Below are positions 61,801 to 64,000 of a DNA stretch of 64,000 nucleotides, one piece after another (position 1 is the first letter of the stretch; each line of letters begins with the position of its first letter). The notes beneath the pieces are model-generated. The model saw only the letters and a list, made by a program, of their open reading frames with translations. It searched no databases and was not told the DNA's origin. The position numbers were made by a program, and so were the translations under genes. The stretch covers positions 178,800,184 through 178,864,183 of the forward strand of contig JAHLJT010000631.1 in assembly GCA_031308135.1 (NCBI GenBank). Direction: 5' to 3'. The DNA is from Acheta domesticus (taxonomy: Eukaryota; Arthropoda; Insecta; Orthoptera; Gryllidae).

Positions 61801-61814
61801 CTGATTTATTTCAG
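61801..61814 (+). promoter_or_regulatory. Candidate 3' splice acceptor upstream of the IR ORF
   Basis: CTGATTTATTTCAG reads as a branch-like CTGAT, a T-rich tract and CAG. It lies just after the in-frame TGA at 61802-61804 and leaves an open frame into the IR ORF. It would allow an internal exon 61815-63015 instead of a Met start at 61853. Motif match only. Confidence 0.4.
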
Positions 61815-61852
61815 TTAGTAGTTGCCCTTACTCCGTCGCGGAAGTTTTTGCT

Positions 61853-63100
61853 ATGTTGCTAAGCAAAACAACAAATTACTCTGCAACTATTGCCTTATTT
61901 TTTTTAGTTTCATTTACCGCAAGCGAACGATGGTTATTGCTGCCGCTGATGAGAAATAAAGAAAAACAAAAGGAGCATAATACGACGCTACCTATTAAAG
62001 AGGCTTCAAGCATTGCGCCTTGGAAGGAAAGAGTACGATTTATAGTTTCAGATATGTACTTTACGGGCCACACCTTTTGCGACATGGAATGGTACTCTGT
62101 AGGCAGAGACGCTTTGATTACCAAAATCTTAGCAGAACACGTCGGATCACCCTTCTGCCGAAACGTTCCACTGCACACCCCTCTGCCCAACGGATCCTTC
62201 ACTGGAGGTACAATGGAACTCATTCAAGGACGAGCTGATGTTTATGGATTAGCACTTTATCTAGCTCCATTTGTAACTCCTGGAATTCGAATGCTGTATC
62301 CCCACGTTAAAAGTGACTTTTGTGTGCTGGTTCATCGCATGCCACCTGTACGCCAGACGATACTTCAGTCATTCTCTACAGCAACTTGGGTATGCACTGG
62401 CGCCACCCTTGTTTTCTTTGCCTTTGTTTTACATTGTTTAGGTTGTCCCAATGCCCCTCTTCGCGTCATTCAGACTTTCTACTCGGGAGTTTTCACTGAA
62501 ACAGAAGGAGTTCCTTCCAGAAACTACATATTCGTGTTACTCTCTTGTTTTTCTCTCATCATACTAAACACGTTCACAGGCTGCTTCATTAGTTTCTTGA
62601 CTACAAACAAAGAAACAGCGCAGCTCAACACACTCAAGGACATAAACGAGCGAGTCACCCGTGTGCATGCTGACTTCGGAATCGACAGTCAGTTGCACGG
62701 CGTGGACCCCGAGGACCTAGCGGTGCAGCTCCTGGCGAAGCGGGTGTCGCAGTTCGCCACGTGGGGGTCCGTGGTGGCGGTGGCGGGGTCGGCCGACGAT
62801 GCGATGCTGGCCAACAGGGACTTCCTGGACGTGGTGCGCCTGCACCGACGCCTGCAGGACGAGGGCTGGCGGCCGCTCACGCACGTGGCCCGCGAGTGCG
62901 TGCTGGCGCCGGGCTACATGGCGTTCCCGGTGCGCAGCGCGTGGCGCCACGCCTACCGATACGACGCCCTCGTGCAGCGCCTCGTGCAGGCGGGCATCCC
63001 CGACCAGCTGTACAGGTGCGCACGACTGCTGGCCGTCCAATGCCTACATTTAGAGCGCAAAGGTGCTTTCATACGGACAGTGTCTTCAGCAATGTGTTAA
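61853..63100 (+). CDS. Divergent ionotropic receptor (IR), M4 segment missing from this ORF
   Basis: A 415-residue ORF with ionotropic-receptor architecture: ligand-gated cation channels in the dendrite membrane of chemosensory neurons. Seen: a hydrophobic leader (residues 11-24, likely signal peptide); an S1 half-domain with the motif NGSFTGGTMELIQGRADV (113-130); transmembrane M1 (about 178-197); a pore loop (about 205-220); M3 (about 225-249) whose NTFTGCFISFLT matches the iGluR SYTANLAAFLT position; and an S2 half-domain (250-388). The usual last transmembrane helix M4 is absent. After GIPDQLY the reading continues through CAG|GTGCGC, a good splice donor at 63015/63016, so the true exon may end there and residues 389-415 may be intron read-through. 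An in-frame TGA lies at 61802-61804, followed by a polypyrimidine-CAG acceptor ending at 61814. The start may therefore be this Met or an upstream exon. About 110 residues precede S1, so most of the usual amino-terminal domain is missing here. GC content rises sharply from about 62,690. Family call firm; ligand and subfamily unknown. Confidence 0.85.
   Translation: MLLSKTTNYSATIALFFLVSFTASERWLLLPLMRNKEKQKEHNTTLPIKEASSIAPWKERVRFIVSDMYFTGHTFCDMEWYSVGRDALITKILAEHVGSPFCRNVPLHTPLPNGSFTGGTMELIQGRADVYGLALYLAPFVTPGIRMLYPHVKSDFCVLVHRMPPVRQTILQSFSTATWVCTGATLVFFAFVLHCLGCPNAPLRVIQTFYSGVFTETEGVPSRNYIFVLLSCFSLIILNTFTGCFISFLTTNKETAQLNTLKDINERVTRVHADFGIDSQLHGVDPEDLAVQLLAKRVSQFATWGSVVAVAGSADDAMLANRDFLDVVRLHRRLQDEGWRPLTHVARECVLAPGYMAFPVRSAWRHAYRYDALVQRLVQAGIPDQLYRCARLLAVQCLHLERKGAFIRTVSSAMC
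63014..63020 (+). promoter_or_regulatory. Candidate 5' splice donor inside the IR ORF
   Basis: AG|GTGCG sits exactly where IR homology in S2 stops (after GIPDQLY). The following 27 codons look neither like S2 nor like M4. No M4-like open segment is visible between here and the window end, so a following exon would lie beyond it. Confidence 0.45.
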
Positions 63101-63104
63101 CACT

Positions 63105-63169
63105 GGCAGTGTCGTTAGTGACGCGTCAACATTGTCAGTTAACTCCGACAGATCACTGACGACACTGCT
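63105..63169. repeat. Inverted repeat just downstream of the IR ORF
   Basis: A 17-base arm (63105-63121, GGCAGTGTCGTTAGTGA) faces its reverse complement at 63153-63169 with one difference that would be a G-U pair in RNA. The loop is 31 bases. It begins five bases after the IR stop codon. It could be a chance hairpin, a transposon scar or a structured 3' UTR. Confidence 0.5.
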
Positions 63170-63414
63170 ATCTGATTCCTGGAATGACACACTGCCTGTT
63201 TAGAGGCATCATTTCGCTTTAGGTGGTGTGATAAAGCGTGCCGTGAATTTTAAAACAAGGAACTGTTTGTCATTTGTCAAAGTTTCACACTGTTTTGGTC
63301 TACTTGGGACTATATTTTTAACAAAACATCCAATGCTGGGGCACGTTTAAAACATTAAATTATTTGCAACGCTATTTAGAAACTGGAGATTTAAAGATAA
63401 TTCTGCAACAGTAT

Positions 63415-63763
63415 TCTAACAAACCGACCAGGGACCGCGCGCGATCTTTCCTTCTCTTCCTTATCCCATTTACTTCCCGTAGTCACGCAGAAACACACAT
63501 AAATGCACTACTCTATAACACGAAACCAGTCGGGAGCTAGTTTGTTCAGACGAGCGGTTCCTCACTGGGGAAAATTCCTGGAGATGCGATGCCGATGTGT
63601 AGGTAGAGTTAACGGAGTCCCATAAGCCAACCAGTAAGTCGTCACCGGAACTCACTATCCAAGGAGAAAAATCATTGCCACCTGCCGGGATACAAAATTC
63701 ACTACACAAACAGGACTAATGACCACAGCTGCTGATGTGCCCAGAAACATCAATCAACCTCCG
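63415..63763 (+). repeat. S1 SINE, 5'-truncated, downstream of the IR gene
   Basis: Starts within the body (GACCGCGCGCGATCTTTCC) and ends with the tail (GATGTGCCCAGAAACATCAA, then TCAACC). Another S1 piece follows about 20 bp later. Confidence 0.75.
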
Positions 63764-63782
63764 GTGCCAACGATGGCAGGTT

Positions 63783-64000
63783 ATTTTATACTAGCTCAAT
63801 AGCTAGGTCGAAGTCAGACGCTGCTTGGAGAAGAATTCCAGCGGACGCTGCTCTGATAGGTAGTTTTCCGTGGTTTCTCTGATAAATTTCAGGTGAATTA
63901 CGGAGAAGTACCCTAACAAACGAGCCACGGACCGCGTGAAATCTTTCCTACCTCTTTCTTGCCCAATCCTTGCCCCTTTTACAAACATTTACACTTACGT
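63783..64000 (+). repeat. S1 SINE, cut by the window end
   Basis: Begins in the body (ACTAGCTCAATAGCTAGGTC), includes GGTAGTTTTCCGTGGTTTCT, and runs off the window. Confidence 0.75.

Overview
This window looks like repeat-dominated nuclear DNA from an arthropod, most likely an insect. It is AT-rich, has no operon-like gene packing, and is crowded with eukaryotic mobile elements. Its single convincing protein gene encodes a divergent ionotropic receptor (IR), the protostome chemoreceptor branch of the ionotropic glutamate receptors. The density and variety of nested, decayed elements suggests a large-genome hemimetabolous insect. That last point is inference from style; I cannot name the species.

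Layout. 1-8.5 kb: AT-rich DNA, two copies of a repeat here called family A, and a dead Tc1-like transposase on the minus strand (about 3.7-4.7 kb). 8.5-19 kb: a foldback MITE, a GCCCAGTG-ended MITE, a solo LTR with an exact 5-bp target duplication (14,576-15,027), a long family-A copy, and two copies of a long tRNA-headed SINE (S1). 19-25 kb: a hAT-like nonautonomous element, a jockey-type LINE split by a TTAA-flanked nonautonomous transposon, and a second jockey fragment. 25.9-28.1 kb: a Penelope-like element (PLE) fragment. 29-30.5 kb: two S1 copies, one split by a second solo LTR with an exact 5-bp duplication. 33.7 kb: a different tRNA-headed SINE (S2) whose 3' tail matches the 3' end of a LINE fragment at 41.5-42.06 kb. 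38.3 kb: the tail of a piggyBac-like transposase. 39.7-40.3 kb: a large G-rich minisatellite. 40.9-43.7 kb: an exon-bearing inverted-repeat element beside PLE debris, the LINE 3' end, a foldback MITE and a second PLE fragment. 46-57 kb: family-A copies in both orientations, an 87-bp tandem duplication, a MITE with long terminal inverted repeats and a 7-bp target duplication, and GC-rich islands. 58.8-59.5 kb: a foldback MITE split by a third solo LTR. 61.8-63.1 kb: the IR gene, followed by two more S1 copies up to the window edge.

How the parts relate. Autonomous relics and short parasites of matching types occur together. A piggyBac-like tail accompanies a TTAA-flanked MITE, a Tc1-like relic accompanies TA-flanked foldback MITEs, and a LINE 3' end accompanies a SINE carrying the same 3' hairpin. 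Three nested insertions give a relative order: LTR into S1, LTR into foldback MITE, and TTAA element into jockey. Seven dispersed motifs resemble the core of the hammerhead ribozymes known from PLEs; they are candidates only. Long open frames in GC-rich tracts and inside LTRs are not annotated as genes.
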